From: Firmicutes bacterium ADurb.Bin153
GTDB lineage: Bacteria; Bacillota; DTU025; MWDF01
DNA length: 64,000 nucleotides
Direction of reading: 5' to 3'
Assembly: GCA_002070415.1 (NCBI GenBank)
Contig: MWDF01000002.1
Location: 89,470 to 153,469 of the forward strand
The notes beneath the pieces are model-generated. The model had not been told where the DNA came from. It saw only the letters and a program-made list of their open reading frames with translations, and ran no database searches. Shown one piece after another: positions 52,289 to 62,363 of the stretch (within the stretch, counting starts at the first letter, position 1; each line of letters opens with the position of its first letter). Both the position numbers and the translations under genes were made by a program.

Positions 52289-52894
52289 ATGAGAGCTTTT
52301 ACTCTGGGAAGGTCCAGCAGGCCGACGTACGAGTTCATGGGAATACTCATCGATGAGGGTGCAAGCCACCTAATCGACCTCAGGGACGAGAACAAGTACA
52401 GGCCGTCCTCTTCGAGGGAAAAGAACCTGAACGCCTATATGAGGGTCAATGGGATAAAGAGAATAGTCGGATTGGAGCGCATCTTCTCGGTATCCGACCC
52501 TTATCTTCTGGATCGTCTGCAAAGCGGCGCGTCAGTGTCATACGTGAACGGGAAATCCAGGTATGATGTGTCCGAGCTGATGGAAGCGGTATGGGGGCAG
52601 ATGGACCGCGGCCGCAAACCGACATTGGCGATAATAGGCGGGGATAGGGAACCGTCCGGTTGCATCAGGTCCGTCTGGATATCCAAGGGCCTTTCGAACG
52701 AAGGCGTCGAAGTACGGCACATCATCGACCGGGAGCGCGCGATAGGGCATGAAGCAATGGAGAAATGGTTGATGACCAGGTACGGTGAGCCCCTGTCCGG
52801 TGCCAGGGCCTATTGCGATGCAAGGTTCATGCGGGCCGCTTACGAGATGCATGCGAAATACCTCGTAAAGACGGCCGTCACCGGAAGAAGATAG
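52289..52894 (+). CDS. DUF488 domain-containing protein
   Basis: A 201-residue protein. The N-terminus AFTLGRSSRPTYEFMGILIDEGASHLIDLR matches the DUF488 pattern (TIGHSN, F, L, G, hydrophobic DVR), with Arg for the usual His in the first motif. PTLAIIGGDREPSGCIRSVWIS resembles the conserved LLCxExxPxxCHR segment in altered form (GGDREPSGCIRS). The family's role is unknown. The motif changes suggest a divergent member. AGAGGTGCTTTACA precedes the ATG. It converges on glnA; a weak G/C hairpin (52901-52919) lies between. Confidence 0.72.
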   Translation: MRAFTLGRSSRPTYEFMGILIDEGASHLIDLRDENKYRPSSSREKNLNAYMRVNGIKRIVGLERIFSVSDPYLLDRLQSGASVSYVNGKSRYDVSELMEAVWGQMDRGRKPTLAIIGGDREPSGCIRSVWISKGLSNEGVEVRHIIDRERAIGHEAMEKWLMTRYGEPLSGARAYCDARFMRAAYEMHAKYLVKTAVTGRR

Positions 52895-52945
52895 CAAAGG
52901 AGGGCAAAAAGCCCCCCGATCTGCGGACGATCCTTTTCGGACCTG

Positions 52946-54277
52946 CTAATAATTCTGCAGGTAGTTGTCTAGTTCCCACTTATGGACGATCTGTTTGTAC
53001 AGTCTCCATTCCTGGAATCTGCCGTTCCTGTACTTGGGGTAGATGACATTCCCGAGGGCCTCACGTACGACAGGGTCGGCGTCCATCTCCAAAAGGGCGT
53101 CCTTCAACGATCCCGGCAGGGTATCGATGCCTTCCTCCATGCGTTCCTCCTCGTCCATGCTGTATAGGTTCCTGTTACAAGGGGCGGGCGGTGTAAGGCC
53201 GTTGACTATCCCGTCGAGTCCCGAGGCGATTATTGCGGCGAATGCCATATACGGATTGCACGAAGGATCGGGGTTCCTTAGCTCGACTCTTGTGCTCGCG
53301 CCCCTGGCCGTGGGTATCCTGACGAGGACCGACCTGTTGGCGGTTGACCATGCGATGTACACGGGAGCTTCAAAGCCCGATACCAGCCTCTTGTAGGAGT
53401 TTACCAAAGGGTTGGTGACGGGGGTGAAACCCTTGGCATGCTTCAGGAGGCCTGCCACGAAGCTTCTGGCGAGGTCTGACAGCATGAATTCCCCGTTGGG
53501 ATCATAGAAGACGTTCTCGCCGCCCTTCGACAGCGAGATGTTGCAGTGCATGCCCGAACCGGCTATGCCGTAGACGGGTTTGGGCATGAAAGTGGCATGC
53601 ATGCCGTGCTTCTTGGCTATTTGCTTCGTGACCATCTTGAGCGTTACCACCCTGTCGGCCGCCGTAAGGGCATTGGTGTACTTGAAATCGACCTCATGCT
53701 GTGAAGGGCCGCATTCATGGTGGGCGACCTCCACCTTGAAGCCCATCTCCTCCAAGGTAAGGACGATATCCCTTCTGACCTCGTCTGTATAGTCGGCGGG
53801 GGTGAGGTCGAAATAACCCGACTGGTCGGCGAACTGTGTAGTGGCCCTTCCTGAAGCGTCGGTCTTGAAGAGGTAGAATTCGCACTCGGGGCCTATGTTC
53901 ACCGAATAGCCGAGCTCGGAGGCTTTGAGCAGCTGCTTTTTCAGCGCGAGCCTGGGATCGCCCTCGAAAGGTTCTCCGGACCTCGTATAGATATCGCAAA
54001 TCAAACGTGCCACCGTAACCTCGCCGTTGCTCCAAGGCAGCGTGAGGAATGTGTTAAGGTCGGGGCGGAGGTTCATGTCGGATTCTTCTATCCTTGCGAA
54101 TCCTTCTATGGATGAGCCATCGAACATGATCTGTCCGTCCAGGACCTTGCCCAACTGGGTGACGGGCACCTCAACGTTCTTCAGGGAGCCCATCATGTCC
54201 ATGAACTGCAACCTGAGGAACTTGACACACTTTTCGTCGCATAGCCTCTCGATGTCTTTCCTCTCGTAAGTCGGCAC
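52946..54277 (-). CDS. glnA: Glutamine synthetase, type I
   Basis: A 443-residue enzyme making glutamine from glutamate, ammonia and ATP as a dodecamer. FDGSSIEGFARIEESDMNLRPD (in parts), GPECEFYLFK, VAHHECGPSQHEVDFKY, NPLVNSYKRLVSGFEAPVY and RNPDPSCNPYMAFAA are the catalytic and metal-binding motifs. The adenylylation loop of the proteobacterial beta type (KPLYDLPPEE) is absent, so it is the alpha type regulated by feedback and GlnR-like proteins. A GTG start is chosen: GGAGG lies 7 bases upstream; a GTG two codons earlier is too close. No GlnR box is evident. Confidence 0.97.
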   Translation of the reverse strand: MPTYERKDIERLCDEKCVKFLRLQFMDMMGSLKNVEVPVTQLGKVLDGQIMFDGSSIEGFARIEESDMNLRPDLNTFLTLPWSNGEVTVARLICDIYTRSGEPFEGDPRLALKKQLLKASELGYSVNIGPECEFYLFKTDASGRATTQFADQSGYFDLTPADYTDEVRRDIVLTLEEMGFKVEVAHHECGPSQHEVDFKYTNALTAADRVVTLKMVTKQIAKKHGMHATFMPKPVYGIAGSGMHCNISLSKGGENVFYDPNGEFMLSDLARSFVAGLLKHAKGFTPVTNPLVNSYKRLVSGFEAPVYIAWSTANRSVLVRIPTARGASTRVELRNPDPSCNPYMAFAAIIASGLDGIVNGLTPPAPCNRNLYSMDEEERMEEGIDTLPGSLKDALLEMDADPVVREALGNVIYPKYRNGRFQEWRLYKQIVHKWELDNYLQNY

Positions 54278-54324
54278 GCCCACCCCTCCTATTGTGTTCT
54301 GATGAGGAATAAATAAACGATAAG

Positions 54325-54353
54325 ATACTAATACTTGAAGCAGTGTATGTCAA
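54325..54353 (-). promoter_or_regulatory. Promoter of glnA
   Basis: On the minus strand a perfect TTGACA is followed after 17 bases by TAGTAT (4 of 6 matches to TATAAT), 48 bases before the GTG start. Confidence 0.6.
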
Positions 54354-54525
54354 TAAAAGAGCGTCTGTATACAATATATTCTGTGGGGATGCTGTGGGGG
54401 CGGCAAACCGATGTCGGTTGGGTCTGGTCAATAAATATGCAATATGCGGTTATAAGGCAAAAGTGCAGGTGCAACGCGATGCCGTTTGTGTTAATTTAAA
54501 ACCATGGACGGAGAAGGTGGTCGGT

Positions 54526-54798
54526 ATGGATACCTCCGATAAGGCCAAAGAGAAGAGGAAAGTCACTGTACCGGTGAAGATAATGGGAGAGAGCTTCCTC
54601 ATAACGGGTACAGAGGATGAGGGCTACGTCATATCGCTAGCCAAGGAACTAGACGGCAAGCTCGCGGAGGCAAGAAAGCTCATGCCTTCGGCATCACCGC
54701 ACAGGATAGCGATTTCCGTCGCATTGGAATTAATATCCCAGACCAGGAAGGAGCGCAAGAAGTCGGACTCGCTCCTTGATGCCATCGAAAGAACCTGA
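54526..54798 (+). CDS. zapA: Cell division protein ZapA
   Basis: A 90-residue protein of the ZapA family, which bundles FtsZ filaments at the division site. VTVPVKIMGESFLITGTEDEGYVISLAKELD matches the N-terminal beta-hairpin/helix, and the C-terminal half is a helix for coiled-coil dimerisation (ISVALELISQTRKERKKSD). The ATG is preceded by GGAGAAGGTGG; the reading frame stays open further upstream but that part has no ZapA similarity. Followed by cvpA and mutS2, a standard Bacillota order. Confidence 0.92.
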   Translation: MDTSDKAKEKRKVTVPVKIMGESFLITGTEDEGYVISLAKELDGKLAEARKLMPSASPHRIAISVALELISQTRKERKKSDSLLDAIERT

Positions 54799-54817
54799 GT
54801 TATTTGGAGGTGTAGTA

Positions 54818-55351
54818 ATGCAAAGCTTCGACTGGCTGAGCATAGTGCTTACGGCTCTTTTGGTGATATCCCTGTTGAGCGGACTCAGAAGGGGTTTCTT
54901 CAGGCAGATAGCGGATATTGCCGGATTGGTGGTCGGCTTCATCGTAGCCTCCAAGCTGTACGCCCAGGCAGGCCAATGGATCGCGGGTTATCTGACGAAC
55001 TTGAGCGAGCAGGTATTATGCGTCATAGGATTTGTGATAGTGTTCATGGCAGTGTTCCTTGCAATAGAGATAATAGGCCTTATACTTACGAAAGCGTTCT
55101 CGCTGCCGGGCTTGAATGTGATAAACGGGCTGGCAGGTGCGGTCATAGGCCTCGCGCTGGGCTCTTTCTTCTACGGGATAGTCCTGTCCTTGTTGCTCGC
55201 GCTTAACATACAGGTGGTAAGCTCGGCGATAGAGGGCTCCATCGTACCTTACTACCTCGTCGTCGGGATAACATGGGTCTATGATAAGCTGGGATTTGCG
55301 ATTCCCCAGCTAGAGAACGCCATACCGATATTCAAGGGCTTCCAGATCTAA
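54818..55351 (+). CDS. cvpA: CvpA family membrane protein
   Basis: A 177-residue membrane protein with four hydrophobic segments (about 5-25, 30-48, 62-85, 100-125) ending in a short cytosolic or outer tail. The N-terminal SFDWLSIVLTALLVISLLSGLRRGFFRQIADIAGLVVGF is the CvpA signature (split at the conserved GxxRGF). In Bacillota it lies with zapA and mutS2 and its precise function is unclear. GGAGGTGTAGTA precedes the ATG. Confidence 0.9.
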   Translation: MQSFDWLSIVLTALLVISLLSGLRRGFFRQIADIAGLVVGFIVASKLYAQAGQWIAGYLTNLSEQVLCVIGFVIVFMAVFLAIEIIGLILTKAFSLPGLNVINGLAGAVIGLALGSFFYGIVLSLLLALNIQVVSSAIEGSIVPYYLVVGITWVYDKLGFAIPQLENAIPIFKGFQI

Positions 55352-55374
55352 CCAAGGGTAAGAAAGACACACCC

Positions 55375-55397
55375 AAGGGAGGTCAGCCCTCCCTTTA
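55375..55397 (+). terminator. Hairpin between cvpA and mutS2
   Basis: AAGGGAGG pairs with CCTCCCTT over a 5-base loop, followed by TATTAG. It may end part of the zapA-cvpA transcripts. Confidence 0.65.
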
Positions 55398-55417
55398 TTA
55401 GCACGGAGGATAAGCAA

Positions 55418-57787
55418 TTGGATGAAAGGACGTTAAGGGTTCTTGAATGGCATAAGGTGCTTGAAGAGCTGTCGGGCTGCTGCTCGACGGAACTCGGCAG
55501 GATGCGCGTCGAGGAGCTTAAGCCGTCTGACGATAGGCTGATAATCAAGAACGCGCTGGAGGAGACCACCAGCGCCAGGGCGTTCCTGGATTCTGGGCGG
55601 CAAGTGGTTTTCGGCGGGGTGAAGGACATCAGGGACATCGTTGTTAAAGCCGAAAAAGGCCTGGTCCTGTCAGGACTAGAGCTGAGTGCGGTATATGCCT
55701 TGATAAGCAGGGCGAGGGCGATACGCAAGCAGTTGTTCCTGCTGGAGGAAAGGTTCTCTCCGCTGAAGGAACTGGTCTGGAACATAAGGGAGCATAAGGA
55801 CCTCGAGGCAGAACTCGACTGCGGGATCGGACCGGGTGGTGAGGTGCTTGACGGTGCCAGTCCCGAGCTGGGGAGGATCAGATCGAGGATAAACACGCTG
55901 AACTCCAGGCTGAGAGATAAGTTGGATCAGCTGATAAAGAGGCCCGAGATAGCCAAATACCTTCAGGAACCGATAGTCTCTCTCAGAGGCGGCAGGTTCG
56001 TAGTACCCGTGAGGGCGGAATATAAAGGCCATGTAAAAGGCATCGTACATGACCAGAGCGCGTCCGGGGCAACAATATTCATAGAGCCGATCTCCATAGT
56101 GGAAGCGAATAACGACCTAAGGGGAGCTGAGGCAGCCGAAATTGACGAGATCGAGAAGGTCCTTTCGAAGTTCTCGGCCATGGTGGGTGATGCCGCCGCG
56201 GATATAATCCTTATGCTGGATTGCCTGTCAGGACTGGACTTCGCGTTGGCGAAAGGGAAATACTCCCAAATAACGGATTCAGCGGAGCCGATTCTCGCAG
56301 AAGACCAGAGGTTCCGCTTCGAAGGAGCAAGGCACCCTCTGCTAAAAGGCACGGTGGTCCCGATCGACGCCTATGTAGGGGAAGGATTTACGATCCTTGT
56401 GATAACGGGACCCAACACGGGCGGCAAGACAGTGGCTCTTAAGACGATGGGATTGTTGCAGGTAATGGCGCAATCGGGTCTGCACGTTCCTGCCCTGGCG
56501 GGATGTAGCGCGGCCGTATTCGATTCCGTCTACGCCGACATAGGCGACGAGCAGAGCATCGAGCAGTCACTGTCGACGTTCTCCGGGCACATGACGAACA
56601 TTGTGGAGATACTAAGGAAGGCAGATGACAAGTCCTTGGTGCTCCTCGACGAGCTTGGCGCCGGTACCGACCCGGAAGAAGGCGCAGCACTTGCCATGGC
56701 GATACTGGACGATCTTTACTCCGCGGGGGCAAACGTGGTGGCGACCACGCATTACAAGGAGCTGAAAGTATTCGCCCATCTGAAGCCCGGCATGCGCAAC
56801 GCTTCGGTGGAATTCGACATCGAGAGCCTAAAGCCCACTTACAGGTTATCCATAGGGATGCCGGGCTCATCGAACGCATTCGCCATCGCCGAGAGGCTGG
56901 GCCTCCAGGACGGTGTCATATCCAAGGCCAAGAGTTTCGTTAAGAGCGAGGACAGGAAAGTAGAAGACATGATCAACAGCCTAAGGCAGGAATACGAGGC
57001 CGCGGCGACAGCGAGGAAGGATGCGGATATACTCAAGCGGCGGGCTGAGGAATCAAGTAGGAAACTATCTGATGAACTTTCCAAGCAGAGGTCTGAGAAA
57101 GCGGAGATCATGCAGAAAACGCGCGCCGAAGCGAGGGAGCTGGTTAAGCTTGCACGGCAGGAAGTAGAGCAGATAATCGGAGAGCTGAAGACCAGCTACA
57201 CCCAGGATGCTCAGGAGACTGCAAGAGCGGCCAGGAAAGCCGTCGAATCGCTGAAAGAGTTCATAGACGAGATAGGCAAGGAAGGCAGCGACGAGAGAAC
57301 GCAGGTCCTGGAGACAGATATTGAAGGGCTGAAAGCAGGAGATCCCATCGAGATACTCCCTTCGGGGATCGAAGGCGTCCTGCTCGAGATAAAGGGGGAC
57401 AAGGCAAGGGCTGCTGTGGGCTCGATAAGGACCGAGCTGCCGATTTCGATGATACGCAAGGGCAAGATCAAGGGCGAGAAGAAGCAGAAAGCCGTCAATG
57501 TGGAAAGACAGACGGAGATGGGCATGTACATGGCACAGAACATCTCAGTGGAGATAGACCTAAGGGGCATGAAGGCGGACGAGGCAATAGAGGCTCTTGA
57601 TAAAAGGCTCGACGATGCCGTGCTGGCGGGAATACCGATGCTCAGGGTGATCCATGGCAAGGGGACCGGCGCACTGAGGGCGGCAGTAAGGGACAGGCTC
57701 CTTGGTGATAGCAGCATCGAATCCTTCCGTCTGGGTGCGGAGGGTGAGGGAGGAGACGGAGTCACCATCATCAAGTTCAGGCAATAG
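55418..57787 (+). CDS. mutS2: Endonuclease MutS2
   Basis: A 789-residue MutS2. The core and ATPase domains are present: Walker A GPNTGGKTVALK near residue 332, LDELGAGTDPEEGAALAMAI for Walker B, and the signature STFSGHMTNIVEIL. A long coiled-coil region (about 510-620) leads to a C-terminal Smr nuclease domain (VEIDLRGMKADEAIEAL then IPMLRVIHGKGTGALR). MutS2 blocks recombination and rescues collided ribosomes in Bacillus. The TTG start has GGAGGATAAGCAA before it and fits the family N-terminus (TLRVLEWHKVLEEL). Confidence 0.96.
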   Translation: MDERTLRVLEWHKVLEELSGCCSTELGRMRVEELKPSDDRLIIKNALEETTSARAFLDSGRQVVFGGVKDIRDIVVKAEKGLVLSGLELSAVYALISRARAIRKQLFLLEERFSPLKELVWNIREHKDLEAELDCGIGPGGEVLDGASPELGRIRSRINTLNSRLRDKLDQLIKRPEIAKYLQEPIVSLRGGRFVVPVRAEYKGHVKGIVHDQSASGATIFIEPISIVEANNDLRGAEAAEIDEIEKVLSKFSAMVGDAAADIILMLDCLSGLDFALAKGKYSQITDSAEPILAEDQRFRFEGARHPLLKGTVVPIDAYVGEGFTILVITGPNTGGKTVALKTMGLLQVMAQSGLHVPALAGCSAAVFDSVYADIGDEQSIEQSLSTFSGHMTNIVEILRKADDKSLVLLDELGAGTDPEEGAALAMAILDDLYSAGANVVATTHYKELKVFAHLKPGMRNASVEFDIESLKPTYRLSIGMPGSSNAFAIAERLGLQDGVISKAKSFVKSEDRKVEDMINSLRQEYEAAATARKDADILKRRAEESSRKLSDELSKQRSEKAEIMQKTRAEARELVKLARQEVEQIIGELKTSYTQDAQETARAARKAVESLKEFIDEIGKEGSDERTQVLETDIEGLKAGDPIEILPSGIEGVLLEIKGDKARAAVGSIRTELPISMIRKGKIKGEKKQKAVNVERQTEMGMYMAQNISVEIDLRGMKADEAIEALDKRLDDAVLAGIPMLRVIHGKGTGALRAAVRDRLLGDSSIESFRLGAEGEGGDGVTIIKFRQ

Positions 57788-57797
57788 GGGGATGGCA

Positions 57798-58604
57798 ATG
57801 AATCATACTGTCGACCTTAAGGACAAGAAGCTTTTCATGTTGGATATGGATGGCACAATCTACCTTGGCAGCAGGCTGTTCGAAGGGACGCGTCCTTTCC
57901 TGGAAACCGCCAGGGAGAACGGCGCAAGGTGCATTTTCCTGACGAACAACTCATCCAAGAGCACGAAGGACTATATTGAGAAGCTAAGGAAGATGGGCAT
58001 CGAATGCGGCGCTGATGACGTGTTCACATCAGTGCAGGCATCTGCCATCTACCTGGAATCCAACCACAAGGGCATGAAAGTCTATGCCGCAGGCACGAAG
58101 GCGATGCTCGAGGAGCTGCTGGAAATGGGGATCAACGCGACCGCACAACCTGACGGAACGGAGGAAGTGGTCCTGCAGGGTTTCGACACGGAACTGGAAT
58201 ACCGGAAAGTAGAGGCGGCATGTAGGCTCATCGATAACGGGGCGATCTTCTTGGCCTGCAACATCGACAAAGTCTGCCCCGTGGAGGACGGTTACATACC
58301 GGATTGCGGTTCCATTTGCAGGATGATTGAGTCTGCGACCGGAAAGGCTCCCCATTTCATCGGTAAACCCGAAGCGAGCATGATAGAGGGCGTATTGAAG
58401 AAAGAGGGGATAAGGGCTGAGGACGCCGTCATGGTGGGAGACAGGCTTTATACCGATATAGCCTGCGGAGTGAACGCGAATGTAGACACGGTACTGCTCC
58501 TGTCGGGAGAAACGAGCCTTAACGACCTGGAAGGTTCAGGGATTGTACCAACATATATAATGAAGGACATCGCACAGCTAGGATACGAGATAAGGAAGGT
58601 CTAG
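57798..58604 (+). CDS. HAD-superfamily IIA phosphatase (NagD/PGP-like)
   Basis: A 268-residue HAD hydrolase. Motif I is MLDMDGTIYLG, motif II lies in FLTNNSSKS, the C2 cap spans about 75-175, and motifs III/IV are HFIGKPEASM and AVMVGDRLYTDIACGVN. The TNNSS sequence is the hallmark of the NagD/AraL/4-nitrophenylphosphatase subgroup; substrates are often phosphoglycolate or sugar phosphates. GGGGG lies 6 bases before the second of two nearby ATGs, which I chose. It follows mutS2 by 10 bases. Confidence 0.9.
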   Translation: MNHTVDLKDKKLFMLDMDGTIYLGSRLFEGTRPFLETARENGARCIFLTNNSSKSTKDYIEKLRKMGIECGADDVFTSVQASAIYLESNHKGMKVYAAGTKAMLEELLEMGINATAQPDGTEEVVLQGFDTELEYRKVEAACRLIDNGAIFLACNIDKVCPVEDGYIPDCGSICRMIESATGKAPHFIGKPEASMIEGVLKKEGIRAEDAVMVGDRLYTDIACGVNANVDTVLLLSGETSLNDLEGSGIVPTYIMKDIAQLGYEIRKV

Positions 58605-58626
58605 CCCGTCAGCGGGAACGACGAGA

Positions 58627-58658
58627 AACAGCCCCCGACAGGCCGGTCGGGGGCTGTT
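58627..58658. terminator. Terminator between the HAD and PBP1A genes
   Basis: AACAGCCCCCGAC pairs perfectly with GTCGGGGGCTGTT around a 6-base loop, followed by CTGGTTTCTTTTC. It lies between convergent genes and may serve both, though the T-rich flank favours the + strand. Confidence 0.8.
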
Positions 58659-58678
58659 CTGGTTTCTTTTCGGACGAA

Positions 58679-60892
58679 TCAGTGAATATTACATTTTTTC
58701 GAGCTTATTGGTTTCGAATAATTCGGCGAACCGTCCTCGTTGGCCTCATAGTACGTGTCTGCGACCTTCGTAAGTCTGTATACAGCAACGCTTTCTTCGG
58801 GACAGTTCTCGTTGGCTAACATGCCGGATATGGTGCACACCTTCTCAAGCAACACTTCTTCTGCCGCGGCATGGATAGTACAGGTTGTCTTCGGTTCCGT
58901 GCCCTTAATAAAGACCTCGCTGATGATCTGGTCCTTAGGACAGGCCGGTGAGGGCAGGAGGCCGCTTGCCGAACAGATTTTCACACCAGTAGAAATGCCA
59001 GACGGGACCGTGAAATCCAACACCGGCTTGTCCGCCAGTGCCTGTTTCATGAAACCCGCCCAGACAAGCACGGCGGTGGAGCTTCCCACTACGCCCACGC
59101 CGGGGTATCTCATCTCCTTAGCAGTGTCTTCTCCGATCCAGACTGCAGCTACAAGGTCAGGTGTGAAACCAACGAACCATGCGTCTGTATTTGAATCTCC
59201 AGTACCTGTCTTGCCTGCCGCGGGCCTTCCGATGTATCCTCTGCGCCCAGTCCCCGTAGGGCTGTTTATCACCGAAGTCAGCATGTTGGTGATCATGTAG
59301 CTGACGTCCTGGTCGAGTACAACCTCTTTTTGAACAGCGCCGCGTTCGAGTACCTTGCCTTCAGATGACGTAATTTCCTTGATGAAGTACGGTCTGGCTT
59401 TGATGCCGTTCGTGGCAAGGGCGCCATAAGCGGAGCAGAGCTCTAGTGGTATCACACCTTTCGTAAGGCCTCCCAGCGTAATAGACAAACCGATGTCGTT
59501 TTTCGCACCGCTCGTAACGAGAGTTGTAATCCCCAGCTTCCTGGCTATTTCTATCGCCTTTGAAGGAGTAACTTGCTCAAGCAGCTGTATGGCTATCATG
59601 TTGGTTGATTGGGCCAGCGCCTCCCTTAAGCGTATCGGGCCTATGAACTTATTATTGAAATTGCTGGGGGCCCAGATGCTTCCGTCAGGCTGAGGGTACT
59701 CAAGCGGCTTGTCCACCATGATTGAAGCCGGAGTGAATCCCATTTGCAGTGCGGCGATATAAACGAAAGGCTTGAACGTTGAACCGGGAGACCTGGTGGC
59801 TTTGGTTGCCCTGTTGAACTCGTCCTCCCCGCGTCCTCCGACAAGTGCCAGAATCTCGCCCGTCCTGGGGTCTATCGCGACAAAGGCGTATTGCGGGTAG
59901 GTGAGGGTGATGTCACCCTTTGTCTCGGTCCTGCCCTTAGGGGCTTTTGATTTGAGCTCTGCTTCGGCTATCTTCTGATAATGTATGTCCAGCGTGGTCT
60001 TTACCGTAAGGCCGCCTTTGTATACGGTGTCGGAGCCGTATTTCTCCACCAGGTAGTCCCTTATCATGAAGGAAGCGTAGGACGCCGTCTGTGAGCTCTT
60101 CGAAAGCCCGACTAGCTTCACTTCTTCCTTCTTGGCGGCTTCTGCCTGTTCCTTGGATATATAGCCGTATTTGACCATCTGGTCCAGCACCAGGTTCCTT
60201 CGGCCTATTGCGTTATCGAGGTTCTTGTACGGGCTGTAGACCACCCATCCCTTCGGGACACCGGCTATCAACGCAGCTTCTGCAAGGCTCAGCTTCTCCA
60301 CCGTCTTTCCGAAGAACAGCTGCGAAGCCGCCTCCACTCCGTATGCTCCGTGCCCGAAATATATCGCGTTGAGGTAGAACTCGAGGATCTCATCCTTCGT
60401 ATAGCGTCTTTCCAGCTGGAAAGCGTAGAACACTTCCCATATCTTCCTGCTCAGCGTCTTTTCGTGTGAAAGGAAGACGTTCCTGGCCAACTGCACGGTG
60501 ATCGTGCTGCCCCCCTGGGCTGTAGTCATATTCGTGATATCGTAGACTAGGGCGCCTATGATCCTGGTTATGTTGATCCCCTTGTGTGTGTAGAAAGTGT
60601 GGTCCTCTATGGCTATGAAGGCGTCCTTGAGGTTGGCCGGCATATCGGAGAGTTTCCTGACTTCGCGGTTCTCCACGAGGAATTTCGTAATGATCTCCCC
60701 GTTCCTGTCATATACGACCGTAGGCAGGGCGTGCTTGACCTCGACGTCCTCTACGCTTGGCGCGTTCTTCATGTAATCGGCAAGTATGACCGCTGTAACG
60801 GCAGCGATCACTATTAGCAGAGCTATACCAAGGGCCACCAGCCAAGTTACGAGCCTCACCCAGGAAAAACCGGATTTCCTTGAACGTGACAT
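58679..60892 (-). CDS. Penicillin-binding protein 1A (transglycosylase/transpeptidase)
   Basis: A 737-residue class A PBP. One transmembrane helix (about 12-38) anchors it. The glycosyltransferase domain contains IEDHTFYTHKGI with the catalytic Glu, GGSTITVQLARN and RKIWEVFYAFQLERRYTKDEILEFYLN (in parts). The transpeptidase domain has the SxxK Ser in SPGSTFKPF near residue 370, SQSTN and KTGTG near 560. The C-terminus holds paired Cys residues (CSASGLLPSPACPK and CTISGMLANENCPE) typical of the extension of many Bacillota PBPs. GGAGGTTTCCA precedes the ATG. Confidence 0.95.
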   Translation of the reverse strand: MSRSRKSGFSWVRLVTWLVALGIALLIVIAAVTAVILADYMKNAPSVEDVEVKHALPTVVYDRNGEIITKFLVENREVRKLSDMPANLKDAFIAIEDHTFYTHKGINITRIIGALVYDITNMTTAQGGSTITVQLARNVFLSHEKTLSRKIWEVFYAFQLERRYTKDEILEFYLNAIYFGHGAYGVEAASQLFFGKTVEKLSLAEAALIAGVPKGWVVYSPYKNLDNAIGRRNLVLDQMVKYGYISKEQAEAAKKEEVKLVGLSKSSQTASYASFMIRDYLVEKYGSDTVYKGGLTVKTTLDIHYQKIAEAELKSKAPKGRTETKGDITLTYPQYAFVAIDPRTGEILALVGGRGEDEFNRATKATRSPGSTFKPFVYIAALQMGFTPASIMVDKPLEYPQPDGSIWAPSNFNNKFIGPIRLREALAQSTNMIAIQLLEQVTPSKAIEIARKLGITTLVTSGAKNDIGLSITLGGLTKGVIPLELCSAYGALATNGIKARPYFIKEITSSEGKVLERGAVQKEVVLDQDVSYMITNMLTSVINSPTGTGRRGYIGRPAAGKTGTGDSNTDAWFVGFTPDLVAAVWIGEDTAKEMRYPGVGVVGSSTAVLVWAGFMKQALADKPVLDFTVPSGISTGVKICSASGLLPSPACPKDQIISEVFIKGTEPKTTCTIHAAAEEVLLEKVCTISGMLANENCPEESVAVYRLTKVADTYYEANEDGSPNYSKPISSKKCNIH

Positions 60893-61025
60893 TGGAAACC
60901 TCCGATACTCTTACCTTAATATTGATAGAATTATACACCAAATAGACCTGACAGGCCTGCAAGGAGGATAAGAGGACGGCCATAATGCCAACGATAGGCA
61001 ATATGCATAGTAGTGGCTCCGTTTC

Positions 61026-61055
61026 TTGAGCAGGTGCATGATGGAATGGTATTAT
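61026..61055 (+). promoter_or_regulatory. Promoter of tyrS
   Basis: TTGAGC, 18-base spacer, TATTAT with an extended -10 TGG before it, 41 bases upstream of the start. No T-box leader is present. On the opposite strand TATAAT (60930-60935) may serve the PBP1A gene. Confidence 0.6.
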
Positions 61056-61096
61056 TATTAAGTATAAAGTGACTAACCTTCCTAGGAGGCCTGGAT

Positions 61097-62326
61097 ATGA
61101 AGCTTACAGCGAAGGAGCAACTGGACGAGATACTAAGAGGAGCCGCCGAGGTTATCTCCGAGGAGGACCTTCTTACCAAGTTCGAAAGATCGGAGAAGAC
61201 TGGCAAACCCTTGATAATAAAGCTAGGACTTGACCCGTCCGCTCCGGACATACATCTCGGACATACGGTAGTGCTGCAGAAGATGAGGCAATTCCAGAAG
61301 ATGGGACATACCGTGGTCATAATAATCGGCGACTATACCGGGATGATCGGAGACCCCACTGGTAAATCGGAAACGAGGAAGCAGCTGACGAGAGATGAAG
61401 TCATGGCGAATGCCAAGACTTATCAGGAACAGATATACAAGATACTAGACAGGGATAAGACAGTCATAAGGTTCAACTCGGAATGGCTGGCCCCCATGAA
61501 CTTCGCCGATGTCATCAACCTGGCAAGCAAGGCAACCGTAGCACGGATGCTTGAAAGGGATGACTTCGAGAAAAGGTACAAGGAAGGAAGATCGATAGGG
61601 GTTCACGAATTCTTCTATCCATTGATGCAATCATTCGATTCCGTAGCGCTGGAATCGGACGTAGAGCTCGGAGGCACTGATCAGAAATTCAATATCCTCA
61701 TGGCCAGGAACATACAAAGAGACTACGGACAAGAGGCACAGTGCTGTGTCCTAATGCCGTTGCTTCCCGGCACGGACGGCGTGCAGAAGATGTCAAAGTC
61801 GCTGGGCAACTATATAGGTATCGATGAAACACCCGACGATATATACGGGAAGACGATGTCGGTGCCGGATGAGTTGATCCTCCTTTACGTGAATACGGTG
61901 ACTACTTTCGACCTCAAGATAAAACAGGAGATAGAAAAAGGGTTGAAAGAAGGCTCCCTGCATCCGATGAAAGCAAAAGCCATGCTCGCCCACCAAGTGG
62001 TGCTGCAATACCACGACAAAGAAGCAGCAGATGCGGCACAGGCCGAATTCGATAAAGTACACAGGAACAGGGAACTGCCGGATCAGATAAACGAGCTCGT
62101 CATTGCGGCCACGGAAGCCCCCGAAGGAAGCATGAGCGCGGCTAAGCTGGTAGTACGCTCTGGCCTGGCTGCTACTGGGGGAGAGGCCAGAAGGCTTATA
62201 GAAGGAGGGGCCGTCCGATACGACGGCAGGAAGATAGAAGAGCCCCTCGAGGAGATCATTTTAAAAGAAGGGGCAATTCTGCAGGTCGGCAAACGCAAGT
62301 TCCTTCGCATAGCACTGGGACATTGA
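61097..62326 (+). CDS. tyrS: Tyrosyl-tRNA synthetase
   Basis: A 409-residue class I synthetase. [19 protein letters not shown] holds the HIGH equivalent [18 protein letters not shown] the KMSKS motif, and [15 protein letters not shown] the tyrosine-binding region. A C-terminal S4 RNA-binding domain ([19 protein letters not shown]) is present. The HLGH/KMSKS form belongs to the second bacterial TyrRS type (TyrZ-like), distinct from the KFGK-bearing type. GGAGGCCTGGAT precedes the ATG. Regulation by T-box, common for tyrS in Bacillota, is absent here. Confidence 0.97.
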   Translation: MKLTAKEQLDEILRGAAEVISEEDLLTKFERSEKTGKPLIIKLGLDPSAPDIHLGHTVVLQKMRQFQKMGHTVVIIIGDYTGMIGDPTGKSETRKQLTRDEVMANAKTYQEQIYKILDRDKTVIRFNSEWLAPMNFADVINLASKATVARMLERDDFEKRYKEGRSIGVHEFFYPLMQSFDSVALESDVELGGTDQKFNILMARNIQRDYGQEAQCCVLMPLLPGTDGVQKMSKSLGNYIGIDETPDDIYGKTMSVPDELILLYVNTVTTFDLKIKQEIEKGLKEGSLHPMKAKAMLAHQVVLQYHDKEAADAAQAEFDKVHRNRELPDQINELVIAATEAPEGSMSAAKLVVRSGLAATGGEARRLIEGGAVRYDGRKIEEPLEEIILKEGAILQVGKRKFLRIALGH

Positions 62327-62363
62327 TAACGATGCGGCGATGCCGTTTAGGGGGTGTTCTTTA

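Noticed and set aside
54343..54525. Upstream extension of zapA
   Set aside because: Open frame without ribosome binding site or family similarity; overlaps the promoter region shared with glnA.
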